In this document: positions 31,977 through 40,400 of the stretch, piece after piece | How the letters are laid out: every line of letters starts with the position of its first letter | How positions within the stretch are numbered: position 1 is the first letter of the stretch | Origin: a virus | Reading direction: 5' to 3' (one strand) | IMG/VR virus record: IMGVR_UViG_3300020437_000005 | Coordinates: 18,121-82,120 of that record | DNA length: 64,000 nucleotides | Notes under the pieces: generated by a model | What the model saw: the letters and a program-made list of their open reading frames with translations, nothing else | The model's database searches: none | Told to the model about the DNA's origin: nothing | Translations under genes and position numbers: made by a program

Positions 31977-32291
31977 ATGCGTAAGATCGAAACTCTGATG
32001 AACAAAGCAATCGCGGACGGCAAAGATTGGTCGCTCGATAACACTAGAGTCGAGTCCTACGGTGACATCGCCCACGTCTATCTTTACGGCAAACTTATCT
32101 CAAGAATCGGCGAAGGTTGGATACAATTATTCGACGGAGGTAAGCAATCGAAGACCACCAAATCTCGCCTGAATGCTGTACTCGAAGCGAATGGATTGCC
32201 GGGTGAACGTGTCTTTCAACGCAATCGTCAGTGGTTCGTTAACTACAACGGACATCCAATTCCTTTCTTCTCAGGTATGCGTATGAATTGA
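31977..32291 (+). CDS. Conserved phage protein (104 aa)
   Basis: The pattern MRKIETLMNKAIADGKDWSL, then GKLISRIGEGWIQLFDGGKQ with SKTTKSRLNAVL and GERVFQRNRQWFV, matches a protein found in many phages. The known members have a beta-hairpin around the TTKSRLN motif and no assigned role. It is the second gene of the unit headed by copy 10. Confidence 0.75.
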   Translation: MRKIETLMNKAIADGKDWSLDNTRVESYGDIAHVYLYGKLISRIGEGWIQLFDGGKQSKTTKSRLNAVLEANGLPGERVFQRNRQWFVNYNGHPIPFFSGMRMN

Positions 32292-32304
32292 TAAAGTATC
32301 GGTA

Positions 32305-32342
32305 ACCTGGGCACGTTAGCGTTGCATCGGTAAGTCCCAGGT
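32305..32342 (+). repeat. Hairpin arms ACCTGGG / CCCAGGT
   Basis: Seven-base arms (32305-32311 and 32336-32342) enclose 24 bases, and the octamer ATCGGTAA occurs twice across the first arm and loop. No T run follows, so an RNA structure or weak terminator is possible. Confidence 0.45.
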
Positions 32343-32375
32343 CTTCATTCTTCACTAACACTTTTCTCTTTTATT

Positions 32376-32510
32376 ATGTCTCGCTCAACTGCACTCGGTC
32401 TTCTCAACATCGGCGCTGACGGTAATGAAATCCTTGCCATTCTCGATGTTATCGCTGAGATCGAATCCGAGAAGGTTATCGACGAAATCGCAGATCTCCT
32501 GTTTAATTGA
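32376..32510 (+). CDS. Small conserved-type protein (44 aa)
   Basis: The frame MSRSTALGLLNIGADGNEIL and AILDVIAEIESEKVIDEIAD resembles a very short cyanophage protein with the GNEILAILD pattern. Function is unknown. Confidence 0.65.
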   Translation: MSRSTALGLLNIGADGNEILAILDVIAEIESEKVIDEIADLLFN

Positions 32511-32514
32511 TACG

Positions 32515-32703
32515 ATGATCACCAACGTCGCTACAGCGTCCCGTCTAGATCTTGAGATCGCTGACACTCGGGGACAGATCAAGTACACACGTTTGAAACC
32601 ACAATCACCTCGTCGTTCGTTGTTAGTCTTGACACAAACTAAGGGTCTCCGAACTAACACGAATCGAGGTAAGATTAACGACAAACACGCTACATCGATC
32701 TGA
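32515..32703 (+). CDS. Possible small basic protein (62 aa)
   Basis: The frame MITNVATASRLDLEIADTRG to NDKHATSI is basic (RGQIKYTRLKPQSPRRSL). It starts four bases after the upstream stop, at ATG 32515, with no good ribosome-binding site. It may bind nucleic acid or may not be real. Confidence 0.45.
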   Translation: MITNVATASRLDLEIADTRGQIKYTRLKPQSPRRSLLVLTQTKGLRTNTNRGKINDKHATSI

Positions 32704-32711
32704 CACGATTG

Positions 32712-32741
32712 CAGAGGGGTTGACAACACTCAATCCCTCTG
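32712..32741 (+). repeat. Dyad overlapping a promoter
   Basis: CAGAGGGGTTGA (32712-32723) and TCAATCCCTCTG (32730-32741) are inverted copies with one G-U pair around CAACAC. The first arm covers most of the -35 box and the second covers the spacer. An operator is likely; it could also be an RNA hairpin of read-through transcripts. Confidence 0.65.
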
Positions 32742-32748
32742 ATATACT
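32720..32748 (+). promoter_or_regulatory. Sigma70-type promoter, TTGACA-17-TATACT
   Basis: TTGACA (32720-32725), a 17-base spacer and TATACT (32743-32748), embedded in an inverted repeat. The transcript would have an unusually long leader before the TTG start at 32897. Confidence 0.8.
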
Positions 32749-32754
32749 GACAGT

Positions 32755-32896
32755 AGGTATCGCAGTGTTGGGCGTTTATCGTCGTTCGTTGATGCGTCGC
32801 GTGTATATAAAAAAACCCAACTTCCCTAACCTACAACGGACCGAATTCGAGAGGTATATATAATTCAACTTTTGTTTTGATGCGGAGAAAAAAATT
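32755..32896 (+). other. Long 5' leader after the 32720 promoter
   Basis: About 140 bases lie between the predicted transcript start and the next gene. GTTGGG (32767-32772) can pair with CCCAAC (32816-32821), with a few more pairs inside. It also holds AGGTATATATAAT (32853-32864), which has a -10-like end but no clear -35 box. GGAG at 32884-32887 serves the TTG start. Confidence 0.45.
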
Positions 32897-33082
32897 TTGC
32901 CCAGAAAAATTTCGCCCCAAAAGGTTTATCACATATACGCAAAGAATGAGTGTTTATACAAGAATCTAACAGAAGGACAATTTAAGAAGACATGGATAAC
33001 CCTCAATGGTATGGTCGGAATCATGAAAACCGATTATGTGGTTGAGGATTTGTCATATGAGGAGATAATAGTATCTGATTGA
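32897..33082 (+). CDS. Conserved-type cyanophage protein (61 aa), TTG start
   Basis: The sequence KVYHIYAKNECLYKNLTEGQ, then FKKTWITLNGMV and EDLSYEEI, matches a short cyanophage protein I remember (YHIYA...LxEDEFKxTW...DLSYEE). TTG at 32897 is used because no ATG is available before the conserved part and GGAG lies nine bases upstream. Function is unknown. Confidence 0.7.
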   Translation: MPRKISPQKVYHIYAKNECLYKNLTEGQFKKTWITLNGMVGIMKTDYVVEDLSYEEIIVSD

Positions 33083-33107
33083 CAGTGCATATATAAACTG
33101 TTATAAT
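33079..33107 (+). promoter_or_regulatory. Consensus sigma70 promoter, TTGACA-17-TATAAT
   Basis: TTGACA (33079-33084) overlaps the stop of the upstream gene; a 17-base spacer leads to TATAAT (33102-33107). The start of the glycosyltransferase-like gene follows 23 bases later. Confidence 0.9.
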
Positions 33108-33130
33108 TGATATGAAGTTAATTCAAACTT

Positions 33131-33907
33131 ATGGCTAAAGGATTTACTGTTAAGGCAAATGCCCCCACAGCGCCTAAAGAGGAAGAGTGGGACTATGACG
33201 CGATTAAAGAGCGTATGAAAGGGAAGACGATTGTATTCTGTCTTCCAGGAAGAGGATGTTCGTATACCTTTCTAAAAAACTTTGTACAGATGTGTTTTGA
33301 TCTGGTACAGAATGGAATGGCTATTCAGATCAGTCAAGACTATTCATCCATGGTGAACTTCGCACGTTGTAAGTGTTTAGGTGCAAATGTTCTCCGTGGT
33401 CCTAATCAAGCACCATGGGACGGTAAACTGCAGTATGACTATCAACTGTGGATTGACAGTGATATTGTCTTTAACTCTCAGAAGTTCTGGCAACTTTGTG
33501 ATCTTGCAGTTCCTGCTGAAGGTGAAGAACGTGATATCACCGCTGGTTGGTATTGCACAGAAGACGGTCAAACATCTTCTGTTGCACACTGGTTGGACGA
33601 AGAAGACTTCCGTGGTAATGGTGGTGTCATGAATCATGAAACACTGGAAACCATGGCAAATCGTCAGAAACCATTCACTGTAGATTACACAGGCTTTGGA
33701 TGGGTCATGATTAAGAATGGCGTATTTGAGAATGACAAAATGGTTTATCCATGGTTTGCGCCTAAAATGCAGGTATTTGAAAGTGGTGAAGTTCAAGACA
33801 TGTGCGGCGAGGATGTCTCATTCTGTCTAGATGCAAAAGAAGCAGGTTATGAAATCTGGTGCGACCCACGCATTCGTGTCGGTCATGAAAAGACTCGTGT
33901 AATTTGA
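33131..33907 (+). CDS. GT-A-type glycosyltransferase-like protein (258 aa)
   Basis: The protein has the look of a GT-A glycosyltransferase: WIDSDIVF gives the metal-binding D-x-D (residues 109-111), GEDVSFCLDAKEAGYEIW (from 226) matches the acceptor/base region, and a late VGHEKT supplies a His. In the family these proteins move a sugar from a nucleotide donor; the acceptor here, whether phage DNA, virion protein or host polysaccharide, is not visible. Related proteins are common in marine T4-like phages. It has its own consensus promoter and is the first gene after the small-gene region. Confidence 0.7.
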   Translation: MAKGFTVKANAPTAPKEEEWDYDAIKERMKGKTIVFCLPGRGCSYTFLKNFVQMCFDLVQNGMAIQISQDYSSMVNFARCKCLGANVLRGPNQAPWDGKLQYDYQLWIDSDIVFNSQKFWQLCDLAVPAEGEERDITAGWYCTEDGQTSSVAHWLDEEDFRGNGGVMNHETLETMANRQKPFTVDYTGFGWVMIKNGVFENDKMVYPWFAPKMQVFESGEVQDMCGEDVSFCLDAKEAGYEIWCDPRIRVGHEKTRVI

Positions 33908-33918
33908 GGTAAAGACTT

Positions 33919-34059
33919 ATGGCAATGCGTTCAAAGACCGGAGATCTGATTGTTCCAACTCCGAAAAACACTCGTCAAGGGACGGGCAAACATACCAAAT
34001 ATGCCGCAACGTCTCGTAATAAAGCGCGAAAGCGTTACCGTGGCCAGGGAAGAGGTTAA
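33919..34059 (+). CDS. Small basic conserved cyanophage protein (46 aa)
   Basis: The frame MAMRSKTGDLIVPTPKNTRQ continues to GTGKHTKYAATSRNKARKRY and ends RGQGRG. I recall near-identical short proteins at this place in other cyanophages. It is strongly basic and probably binds nucleic acid or packs with virion proteins. GAGG precedes the start. Confidence 0.75.
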   Translation: MAMRSKTGDLIVPTPKNTRQGTGKHTKYAATSRNKARKRYRGQGRG

Positions 34060-34062
34060 ATA
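34055..34062 (+). promoter_or_regulatory. Late promoter-like box GTTAAATA
   Basis: One mismatch to NATAAATA; overlaps the stop of the upstream gene and lies 26 bases before ATG 34089. It is the first late-type box of the structural block. Confidence 0.4.
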
Positions 34063-34088
34063 AGAGAAGAGTTTATAAAATTTAATAT

Positions 34089-34745
34089 ATGTCTTGTTTA
34101 ATCTCTAACTTACCTTCAGAAGAAGTATGGGTCCGAAAAGAGTATCTTACGGATCATCAGAGTGGACACGGACAATTTGTAAAGGGCGTTTGGGTATCTG
34201 TTAAGTCGATACCTGGACGCGCTTTTTATTTTGAGACATATTTGCCAGAGTATGCTGCGATGTATGATAAATTACCAATCGCCGCGTTTCTCTCGGAACC
34301 AAAGACACCAGATCCAGATATGGATCTTCCAAACTTACAATTCTGGAATTGCATGGACTACGGTGTAGTGACCGTAGATAAGAAGTTTATAGGTTCTATG
34401 GACTTTGAGTGCTACACAAGAGATCATGGACCTCAGAGGGGATCCTACGTATGTACCATAGACAATTATCATCATGATCCAGACTACGTTGACTATGCAA
34501 CAAGTGAAAATCCTGCAGAACATAAATCACACAATCTAATTCAACTAGATAATGGTCAGTTTTGTTTATATCCAAATAATAGACTAAGAATATATGACAA
34601 TAGTTTAACTCCGAAGACTCCAAAAACTCCAGACTTCAAAGTGTCTACCATAGAATATCAAGTTGAACGTGGATATGATCGTTTAGGAATGGGTAATGAA
34701 GAAGAATATTTCTGGAAAACTTCGAAAGAGAGAGAAAATAAATAG
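34089..34745 (+). CDS. Conserved cyanophage protein (218 aa), unknown
   Basis: The pattern NLPSEEVWVRKEYLTDHQSG, then GRAFYFETYLPEYAAMYDKL and FLSEPKTPDPDMDLP, is one I remember from T4-like cyanophages, always next to the gp25-gp6 baseplate genes. The role is unknown; position and late boxes suggest a virion or assembly protein. Confidence 0.75.
   Translation: MSCLISNLPSEEVWVRKEYLTDHQSGHGQFVKGVWVSVKSIPGRAFYFETYLPEYAAMYDKLPIAAFLSEPKTPDPDMDLPNLQFWNCMDYGVVTVDKKFIGSMDFECYTRDHGPQRGSYVCTIDNYHHDPDYVDYATSENPAEHKSHNLIQLDNGQFCLYPNNRLRIYDNSLTPKTPKTPDFKVSTIEYQVERGYDRLGMGNEEEYFWKTSKERENK
34737..34744 (+). promoter_or_regulatory. Late promoter box AATAAATA
   Basis: The box overlaps the end of the upstream gene and lies 59 bases before ATG 34804, with a hairpin in the leader. 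Confidence 0.55.
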
Positions 34746-34773
34746 TTTACTGGGATAGAACCCCTAAAAAAGT

Positions 34774-34793
34774 TCTGATTTGTTCAAATCAGA
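34774..34793 (+). repeat. Hairpin just before a ribosome-binding site
   Basis: TCTGATTTG and CAAATCAGA form a perfect nine-base stem with a two-base loop. Its last bases join the AGAGGA ribosome-binding site of the gene at 34804. It has no T run, so translation control or RNA processing is more likely than termination. Confidence 0.5.
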
Positions 34794-34803
34794 GGAAAAT
34801 CTC

Positions 34804-34938
34804 ATGGCTAACTCTCCTGTAGATAAGAGTAAAGATTTCATCAAGTCTGGCATGACACTAATTACAGAACTTGCAAGCGATAAACATTTAAAGAAGTCAA
34901 AAAAAGTTGATAAAACTAAGATAAATAAGTCAGAATAA
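34804..34938 (+). CDS. Small basic protein (44 aa)
   Basis: The frame MANSPVDKSKDFIKSGMTLI to INKSE ends in a lysine-rich stretch (KHLKKSKKVDKTK). It has a good AGAGGA site. It overlaps the late box of gp25. The function is unknown. Confidence 0.6.
   Translation: MANSPVDKSKDFIKSGMTLITELASDKHLKKSKKVDKTKINKSE
34920..34927 (+). promoter_or_regulatory. Late promoter box GATAAATA
   Basis: The box lies 20 bases before the gp25 start, inside the end of the upstream gene. Confidence 0.6.
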
Positions 34939-34947
34939 TAATATTTC

Positions 34948-35349
34948 ATGCCTCTAGAAAGGGTAAGTCAAGGTTTTAAAGACATAAGCATGTCGTTTCA
35001 GAGTAACCCTCTGAACAAAGATCTTCTTGCCATCAAAAATGAGAACGCAATTGCAAGGTCAATCAAGAATATAGTTTTCACAGAACCCGGAGAAAAGTTT
35101 TTTAATCCAGATTTCGGGTCTAAACTCTATTCGATTCTATTCGAGAATATTGATGACATCTCAGCAATTAAAATTAAAGACCAAATTGAACAATCTATAA
35201 GAAACTTTGAACCCAGAGTTAATTTAATTGAAGTCGAAGTGTTCCCAGATTTTGACAATAACGGTTTTGATGTGAAAATCATTTATAGAATCATAGGAGT
35301 TGACATTGCTCCACAAGAATTACAGTTTATCTTGCAACCAACCAGGTAA
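34948..35349 (+). CDS. 25: Baseplate wedge subunit gp25
   Basis: At 133 residues it is the usual length of T4 gp25 (132 residues). It has the gpW/gp25 fold features: NENAIARSIKNIVFTEPGEK, FFNPDFGSKLYSILFENID and a final strand pair. In T4, gp25 joins the wedge near the sheath and helps start sheath assembly. It ends two bases before gp6, so the two are translated as a pair from the late box at 34920. Confidence 0.95.
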   Translation: MPLERVSQGFKDISMSFQSNPLNKDLLAIKNENAIARSIKNIVFTEPGEKFFNPDFGSKLYSILFENIDDISAIKIKDQIEQSIRNFEPRVNLIEVEVFPDFDNNGFDVKIIYRIIGVDIAPQELQFILQPTR

Positions 35350-35351
35350 AA

Positions 35352-37394
35352 ATGCCATTAGTTAACTTTTCAAACCTGGATTTTAATCAGGTAAAGACAT
35401 CTTTAAAAGATTATTTAAAGTCAAATTCAAATTTTACTGATTATGACTTTGAAGGATCAAATCTTTCGTCTATTCTTGACGTATTAGCGTACAATACATA
35501 CATTACTTCATATAATGCTAATATGGTTGCGAATGAAGTTTTCATTGATAGCGCAACTTTGAGGGAAAATGTTGTATCTTTGGCAAAAAATATTGGATAT
35601 TTACCAAGATCTAGAAAATCTGCAAGTGCTGTAATAAGTTTTTTCGTAGATACAACAAATATTTCTCCACCACCCGCTTCAATTACCCTTAGAAAAGGTC
35701 CGATAGTAGCATCTTCGTCAAAATTTGGAGGAAGCTCTTTTGTTTTTTCAATAATTGAAGATATAACGGTGCCAGTTTTTGATGGAATCGCATCTTTTAA
35801 TGATGTAATCATTCATGAAGGAGTCCTCTTAACTTCAAATTTTACATTTACATCAAGAAATCCAAATCAAAAGTTTATTTTACCAAATTCTGGTATAGAT
35901 ACGGACCTGATTAATGTTGCAGTAAAGAGTAATGAACAATCTACATCCAGAGTTAAGTACACGTTAAAGGATAATTTGCTGGAAATTGATTCAGATTCAA
36001 AGATTTTCTTCTTACAGGAGATTGAAGGTGAAAGATATGAGATTTTCTTTGGTGATGGCATCTTTGGGCACTCTTTAGAAGAAGGTAATTTTATAACAAT
36101 TGACTATATTTCTTCAAATGGAGACAGTGCTAATGGTGTCAGTCAATTTTCATTCTCTGGAAGACTCTCATATAATAGAAATGGTGTAGAATATACGGTA
36201 ACAACGGGTATTTCTCTCGTAACTACCATTTCTCCATCCTCTGGAGGACAAAATATTGAAAGTGTGGAGTCGATTCGTAAGTTTGCACCAAAAATATACG
36301 CGACTCAGAACAGGGCTGTCACTTCTGATGACTATGAAACTCTAATTCCATCAAAAATTTACCCAGAAACAGAGTCAATTTCGGTTTTTGGTGGAGAAGA
36401 AGTAGTTCCTCCACAATACGGTAAGGTTTTTATCAGTATAAAACCAAGAACAGGTGATTTTTTATCAAATTTAGCAAAAGAAAACATAAAACTCAAATTA
36501 AAGAAGTATGCGGTTGCTGGAATTGTCCCAGAAATCTTAGATTTGAAGTATCTTTATGTCGAAATCAACTCAAAAGTCTATTACAACTCAAATTTAGCTC
36601 CAAATGCATCTTATGTGTCAAGCATTGTTCAAAATAATGCAAATAAATATGCAGAATCGACAGAATTGAACAAATATGGTGCTAGATTGAAATATAGTAA
36701 GTTTTTAAAGATAATAGATGACAGTCATGAGTCGATAACATCAAATATTACGACTGTAAATATCAGAAGAGACCTTAGAGTCGCTCTCAATACGATTGCA
36801 GAGTACTCAATTGGCTTTGGTAATGAATTTTACGTTAAATTTTCGGAAGGATTCAATATTAAAACATCTTGTTTTAGAATTAATGGATTTGCGGAAGATG
36901 TTTACATATCAGACCTCCCAAATTTTGATCGAAAAACAGGATCTCTGTTTCTTTTTACTGTGCCAACAGAAAATTCCCAAAATCCGACCATTGTAAAGAG
37001 AAATATTGGTAAAATTGATTATGTGAGAGGTGTGATAACAATAAATCCAATTAATATAGTATCTGGAAAAATCAAGGATGGTCAAACTATTGTTGAAATA
37101 TCAGCTTGTCCCAAATCTAATGATGTTGTTGGATTACAGGACCTTTATTTGCAACTAGATATTAATAATAGTAACTTCGAAACCATTATTGACGATATTT
37201 CTTCAGGTTTGGACCCATCCGCCTCCAGTTACATTGTATCTTCAAGTTATCCTGATGGAAATCTTGTTAGACCTGGAGGAAAATCCAATATAACCAATAC
37301 AAATACACAGGGAGGAAATATATCTCAGACAAACCAAACAATTTCGAATGTAACAATAAATACCGGATCAAGATCTTCCGGATCATCATATTAA
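35352..37394 (+). CDS. 6: Baseplate wedge subunit gp6
   Basis: At 680 residues it is close to T4 gp6 (660 residues). The N-terminus has the typical baseplate_J-like start: FEGSNLSSILDVLAYNTYIT with NANMVANEVFIDSATLRENV and KNIGYLPRSRKSA. A RKFAPKIYATQNRAVTSDDY segment marks the conserved core. gp6 dimers form the ring of the baseplate. The C-terminal Asn/Ser/Gly-rich tail (about 60 residues) is probably flexible. Confidence 0.95.
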   Translation: MPLVNFSNLDFNQVKTSLKDYLKSNSNFTDYDFEGSNLSSILDVLAYNTYITSYNANMVANEVFIDSATLRENVVSLAKNIGYLPRSRKSASAVISFFVDTTNISPPPASITLRKGPIVASSSKFGGSSFVFSIIEDITVPVFDGIASFNDVIIHEGVLLTSNFTFTSRNPNQKFILPNSGIDTDLINVAVKSNEQSTSRVKYTLKDNLLEIDSDSKIFFLQEIEGERYEIFFGDGIFGHSLEEGNFITIDYISSNGDSANGVSQFSFSGRLSYNRNGVEYTVTTGISLVTTISPSSGGQNIESVESIRKFAPKIYATQNRAVTSDDYETLIPSKIYPETESISVFGGEEVVPPQYGKVFISIKPRTGDFLSNLAKENIKLKLKKYAVAGIVPEILDLKYLYVEINSKVYYNSNLAPNASYVSSIVQNNANKYAESTELNKYGARLKYSKFLKIIDDSHESITSNITTVNIRRDLRVALNTIAEYSIGFGNEFYVKFSEGFNIKTSCFRINGFAEDVYISDLPNFDRKTGSLFLFTVPTENSQNPTIVKRNIGKIDYVRGVITINPINIVSGKIKDGQTIVEISACPKSNDVVGLQDLYLQLDINNSNFETIIDDISSGLDPSASSYIVSSSYPDGNLVRPGGKSNITNTNTQGGNISQTNQTISNVTINTGSRSSGSSY

Positions 37395-37413
37395 AGACGG
37401 ATAGATAAAAAAT

Positions 37414-40400
37414 ATGTCAGAAAAAAGAATCCAATTTAATAATATTGTTCATAATCAGTTACCAACCTATGTTAGGAACGATTTCCCCCTAATATCGGAG
37501 TTTTTGAAGCAGTATTATATTGCTCAAGAATATCAAGGAGCACCAATCGATTTAATTCAAAATATTGACAAATATATCAAACTTGACAATATTACGAATC
37601 TGTCTTATTCAGCAAAATTAGCATCTAACATTGATTTTGATGATACAATCATCACCGTAGATGCTACAGAATCATATACTGGAACAAATCAGTTTCCAGA
37701 TTCGTATGGCCTCTTAAAAATTGGAAATGAGATCATAACATATACCGGAAAAACTGATTTTTCATTTACTGGGTGTATTAGAGGATTTAGTGGGGTAGAA
37801 TCGTATAGAGGAGAGGTAAATCCTGAAGAACTTGTATTTAAATCTACAGAGGCTTCTTCTCACGAGTCTGGATCGGAAATCGTAAACTTAAGTTGCCTTT
37901 TTCTCAAAGAATTTTTGACAAAAACAAAAATACAACTTATTCCAGGACTAGAAAATAGAGAATTTACTCAAAATCTTAATGAAAACATTTTCATCAAAAA
38001 TGCAAAGGATTTTTATCTAAGTAAGGGAACTGATAGGGGTTTTGAGGTCTTATTTAAATCATTATACAATGAAGAGGTAAAAATTATTAGGCCATCAGAG
38101 TTTTTGTCAACTCCATCAAATGCCCAGTATAAAATAACAGATAACCTTATTGTCGAACCCATAGAGGGTAATCCAAATGACTTAAAAGATAGAACTTTAT
38201 ATCAAGGTAGTTATGGGAAAAATATAAATTATGCATATGCTCCTATTACTGACGTTGAGGAAGTAAGAGTTGGTGTTGGAGAAACTTATTACAAACTCAA
38301 GTTAGATGCTGGATATAATAGAGATATTGGTGTTAGAGGTGCTATATACGGCGAATTTTCAGTATATCCTAAGACTCAAGTAATAGATCGAGTATCTTCC
38401 GGATCAACTGTTATAACCGTTGATTCCACTGTTGGGTTTGATTGTCCTGGAGAATTGTACTTAACGTATGATGATGAGTCTATTGGAATAGTTTCATATA
38501 CATCAAAATCTTTAAATCAATTTTTTAACTGTACAAATGTATCTGGGACTATTTTAGATAAATCTGTAGTCGGAATAAATACGTTTGCTTGTGCGTCATT
38601 TGATGATCAAGAAATTAAAGTTAGAATAAATTCTGTTTTAAATGAGATAAATTTTTCAGACAATTCAAGATATTATAAAAGCGGAGACGTTGCTCAAATA
38701 AAAACACTTGGCGCATCAGTTGATAACGCACTAACAAAAAATTGGTTTTACAATGTATCACCAATATATAAGGTAAAAAATATTGTCCTTGTAGATAGTT
38801 CTGACAATACATACAGAGTTAATCTGAATGTCGATCATTACTTTAAATTAGGAGATATTGGAACAATTACTTCAAATGATGGTATATCAAAGTATTCATC
38901 TATTATTGATATTCCATCATCTAAATCTATTGTTATTAAAGGACAAGGAAATCTTTCTTTAACCAAGAGATATACGTTTAAAAGAAATTTATTAAAGTTA
39001 TCTTCTAGTTTTTTCCCAGAATCTTCTTTCTATACTACAAATGTACAAAATGTATATCAGTCGAAAGTCGATAGAGATGAGTATATTATTGCATCACCAT
39101 CAATTCCTCACTATGAATCCCAACCTATAGAAACTTCAGATAGATCTGTTACATTTTCTGGAGTATTTTTTGGTGAGGAATTAAAAATTTCTTCAGGAAA
39201 AGACCATGGATTTTATACTGGAGATGCTGTTTACTATGTACCAGAAAAGATAATAACTACAACAACTGATGATGATGGCCAAGAAGTAACAAATACTGCA
39301 ATTTCTTCATCACTTTTTAATGAAGATTCTGGTGGCGAGGGATTATATTTTGTAAAAAGAATTTCTTCAACAACAATAAAACTCTCTAGGAGTAGGACAA
39401 ATATCTATAAATCAGAATTCATATCTATAGATTCTCCATTAACTGTAAGGAATAATAGTATAAAGCCATTCAAACTAAAATCAAAAACTTTAGAATCACA
39501 AAAAATATTCAGAAAAATATTAAAACCAACAAATAATGGATCCGTATTTAAAACCGATCCTGGATTTACTGGTATTTTAATTAATGGTGTAGAAATATTA
39601 AACTATAAGTCCAACGATTTTATTAATTATGGTAAAATCAATACTATTGATATTTTATCGTCGGGATTTGACTATGATGTCATTAACCCCCCTCCAGTAA
39701 AGATAGAAGACCCTGTAGGAGTGGGTGCTGAAGGATTTGTCTCTTTATCAGGATCTCTGAGGGAAATTAGAATTTTAGATTCTGGTTTTGATTATGAGGA
39801 GATCCCAAAAATAAGTATAACTGGTGGAAATGGTGAAGGTGCAAAAGCTTTTGCTAATATGAAATTAATTAATCATTCATTATCATTTGATTCACAGTCT
39901 CAAGTTAATGTAGATATTTCATCATCCACTATTGGATTTTCTACATATCATAAATTTAGAAACTCTGAGAAAGTAATTTATACTACAAATAATCAAAATC
40001 CTATTGGTGGTTTAGTACCAAATGAATCATACTTTGTATCAGTTCAAGATAATTTTTCCGTAAAACTTCACAAAAATCTTGAAGATGCTATTTCTGGAAT
40101 TAATGCATTGTCCCTTCTTTCATTTGGTGTAGGAATTCATGAGTTAAAGTCGTTTAATAAAAAATCGGTAGTAGAATCTATCAACATAGTTTCTCCGGGA
40201 TCTAAGTATCAGAATAAAAAAAGATCTATAGAGCCTGTTGGAATCAATACTTCATTGAATACTATTAATATTAAAAATCATGACTATGATACTGGAGAAA
40301 TAGTCAAATATACATGTGAAGGAAATGCCGTTGGTGGGCTATCCATTGATACTGAGTATTATCTAACGAAAGTAGACGATGACTCATTCAAGTTGTCGAG

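Noticed and set aside
32836-32864. Second promoter in the leader at TATAAT 32859
   Set aside because: No -35-like box lies at a suitable distance; the -10 match alone is expected in A+T-rich sequence.
37404-37411. Late promoter GATAAAAA before the gp7-like gene
   Set aside because: Too weak a match to NATAAATA; the gene may be read from the gp25 late promoter.
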